Source: Cinclus cinclus
Lineage: Eukaryota; Chordata; Aves; Passeriformes; Cinclidae
NCBI RefSeq assembly: GCF_963662255.1
Contig: NC_085047.1
Span: 95,425,619-95,489,618 of the forward strand
Length of the DNA: 64,000 nucleotides
Direction: 5' to 3'
The translations under genes were made by a program, and so were the position numbers. The notes beneath the pieces were generated by a model. The model saw only the letters and a program-made list of their open reading frames with translations, did not search any database and was not told the origin of the DNA. Shown here one piece after another: positions 61,401-64,000 of the stretch (position 1 is the first letter of the stretch; each line of letters opens with the position of its first letter).

Positions 61401-64000
61401 CTTAACTGCAGTTATTAATCTGCCAGAGACAGTAATTTGAATATCAACAAACAGTAAATATTCAGTGAGCTGTTGAACCTGGTGCACCAGTTTTCTGCCA
61501 AATTTTAGACAAATGCTGTAAATTAATAATGGCTTAAGATGAGAGAGTATGGAGCTGATAGCATAGAAAACTGAAATTTCAGATGTCAGTCTCTGTCTTG
61601 CTATCACTGGGATGTGGAAATGTCATTTATATGGGACATATCAAATGTTCAAAATCTAGCTCTGGAATGGTGATTCTAGTTTAGACTAGCTTAAGCAAAC
61701 ACAAATTTGAGTTATGATTTTAAGGCATTATTCTTTATCTAGGAAAATCTGCAGTCACAGAGAGAAGCCTAATGACCAAAGGTGAAAATGGCTAAATACT
61801 GCAGAAGAACACAAGAGCTGAAATAAAGTAGTAAAAGCATACCTGATTGGAACGAAGTTTAAATTTCATCCTTCTCTTCTGATGAATTATAATATGTCAC
61901 CTTCTTTGACTAATAAAAGTCACAAGACTGACGATTTTTCTACTATTAATGTATTTTGCCAAAGACTTTAGAAAAACATATAGCAGATAAGATTTCTTTT
62001 TTTGAGAACTTTCCTGTACACATTTCCATAGGTTAAGGCATGTTCTGTTTTCCTTTTTTCCTACTGAGTGTTTTAGAAAACAGATAAAAAATACTTTTGT
62101 CAAGAATTATGCACACATGAAATAAACCAGAAATAAAAAATAAGTTAAGAGTGAGAAAATTTGGTACAGTTTCATAGATATATCATATGTATCTATAATG
62201 AAATTGATCAGTCAAATACTGTAGATCGCTGTGAGGTTCTTCTCTTCTAAACTGCTTTTAAAATACTTCTTTAGAATCCAACTCTAATTCAAATCTTTTT
62301 CTGGCAACCACATTGTTTGTGAACCATGACCTACAATAACTGTTCTGGAAGCTGCCAATACTTTCTATTTGCAGAATCTTGGATGCATCAGGAAAAGAAA
62401 TAGCTGTTGGTTTATCTGACGGGTCTTAACAGGTAACAAAGTTCAATCTGAACAAATATGTTTAAAAATGAATAATTAAAGAAAGAAAAAAGAATTGACA
62501 GAATAGGAAAACAAGAGTATAGTAGATATATAGTTGTATGCAACTAATTTAAAATTGGCTTAAAGGAAAACCATAATTAAATTTTCACAGATCTGCATTC
62601 AAGTTATTTGGTCCTGTACAGGAAAGAGGTGTTATTCCTCTATTTAGTCAGCCTTTTTAATTTTTTTTTAACAAGTAATTATTTCAAATCCTCTCTTTTA
62701 ACAGTAAATTCGTGTTAATAGAAGTACAAGATCTTACTGAGGAGTGCTGCTTGTAGTCTATCATGAGTTCAACTAATCTAAGCCAAAACCACTTCTATTA
62801 ATTAAGGAGGCATAATTTAAGAATTGCAGGAGGCTGTCCATGATTCATGGATTGAAAGTAGGAGTATTAATTCCTAAAAAATATTTCCAAGGTCTTTGAC
62901 ATCTTGAAAGTCATTCTGCACAGTGTAGTTTTATACACACAATCATAATTCATGTTGTATAGCATTTCCTGTCAAGATCTTTAATTCCAACACATATTCT
63001 TAAAAAACTCCACAACAGAGCACAGCAACAAAACAACTCTGTGGAGATTCTATTAGAGAGGAAATTTTGGTCCTTATTTTCCTATTCTCACTCAGCAATA
63101 AAGACAGTATTAACTAGGAGCATTCCCTGATTCTATAAGGAACCTATGTTTCAGCACATGATTGTGTAAAGAACCTATGACTCTGCACTGTGGCAGAATT
63201 TGCTATATCAGCATTTCATACAAAAATAATAATGGATTTTTTTCCAAGTTATATCTATTACATAATTATGATTTATTCATTATTCACTTATGGGAGGGTA
63301 TAGCATCGTGATTTTTGGTCTTGCCTGAAAAGAATAGCTTTAGACATCTCCCTCTCCAGAGAATTTTTCATTTTCAGATGGTGTATTATTGCACAGCCTA
63401 TATCATGTGTCCTTAAGAAAGCCAGCATGAAGATTTATTTTTCATCTTTTTTTTATATTGACTGCTGGCCATAACTGTGCTCATCACCAGTGCATTTCGC
63501 ATTCACACCCCACAGGACCTTCCTTCTCAAATACACCAAGTAATTTATCTTCATTCTGTGGTTGAAATCTAATGTCAATCTCTTGTTTGTGTTCTTGAAC
63601 ACAGCTTAACCAGGCTGCTGTGACATGACTAGTACATCAAATCAGGAAGCTTAGGCATTTTATTAAAATAGGTCTATATTGCATTTAGAATATGCAAAAG
63701 TTGGGGAAAATTGAGGAGATGGAAAAAAAGTATTTTTAAGGATTTATGGTGGGGTTTTAGTACTTTGAAAATAAAAAAAATACTATTTTCCAACTCTGAT
63801 TGATCTTAATGCATCAACTGTTCAATTTTCCATGAGTTTTAAACCTCATGGAAAGCTGTATAAATCTGAAAGTAAAGCTTACTGACTTGGCAAAGTTCTC
63901 ATGTGGATTTTGTCGTTATCCTGTTCATACAAACCCTCTATATCACATTTGATTTCAGTGAAGGTTAGCACATTTACACTTCTGTTACTGCACATAGAAT
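58406..64000. other. unassigned AT-rich DNA
   Basis: No recognised interspersed repeat, gene or structural RNA to the end of the window. Small AAT repeats lie near 60359-60371. The plus frames at 59141-59458 and 60486-60779 do not begin with ATG at their reported starts or show a domain I recognise; both are treated as chance open frames. Confidence 0.55.

Overview
This window looks like nuclear DNA from a bird, intergenic or intronic. It is AT-rich. Its interspersed repeats are the avian set: CR1 LINE fragments, several with degenerate 3' tails of the ATTCTATG / CATAGAAT type, and long terminal repeats (LTRs) of endogenous retroviruses of bird-type families. No bacterial signature is present: there are no operons, no ribosome-binding sites and no long ATG-started ORFs. 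The order or species cannot be fixed from the sequence; one GC-rich LTR family (called LTR-B here) suggests Neoaves, possibly a songbird. Repeat families were assigned from memory of their consensus, not from a search.

I found no convincing protein-coding gene, exon, tRNA or rRNA. Open frames are short and mostly begin at non-ATG codons. The longest (339 codons, minus strand, 46 kb) lies antisense across a retroviral LTR and is held open by a 39-bp tandem repeat.

Layout. 1-9.9 kb: mostly unassigned AT-rich DNA. 9.9-10.5 kb: a GC-richer LTR-like block. 14.0-14.35 kb: a probable LTR with CCAAT, TATA and polyadenylation signals in order. 15.14-15.74 kb: an ERVL-type LTR (LTR-A, minus). 16.4 kb: a TTCCTA hexamer microsatellite. 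18.96-20.02 kb: a piece of LTR-B abutting a CR1 (plus), with a second CR1 (minus) at 21.46-22.52 kb. 23.37 kb: a GGCAA pentamer tract. 24.58-25.42 kb: two CR1 pieces in opposite orientation. 27.4-27.86 kb: an extreme AT heptamer satellite with an inverted end. 28.97-29.54 kb: a second LTR-A (minus). 32-41 kb: four CR1 fragments. 45.9-47.1 kb: a nearly full-length LTR-B with an internal 39-bp minisatellite. 52.19-54.05 kb: a 5'-truncated LTR-B followed by an internally deleted CR1. 55.98-56.3 kb: an inverted LTR-B fragment. 57.85-58.4 kb: a candidate LTR. The remainder to 64 kb is unassigned AT-rich DNA.

Nothing here works as a pathway. The window is a record of successive retroelement insertions and microsatellite growth. 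No new biological system was found. The points most worth checking are the LTR promoter-like blocks, the 39-bp minisatellite, the AT heptamer satellite, and a few GC-richer unique stretches that might be conserved noncoding elements.
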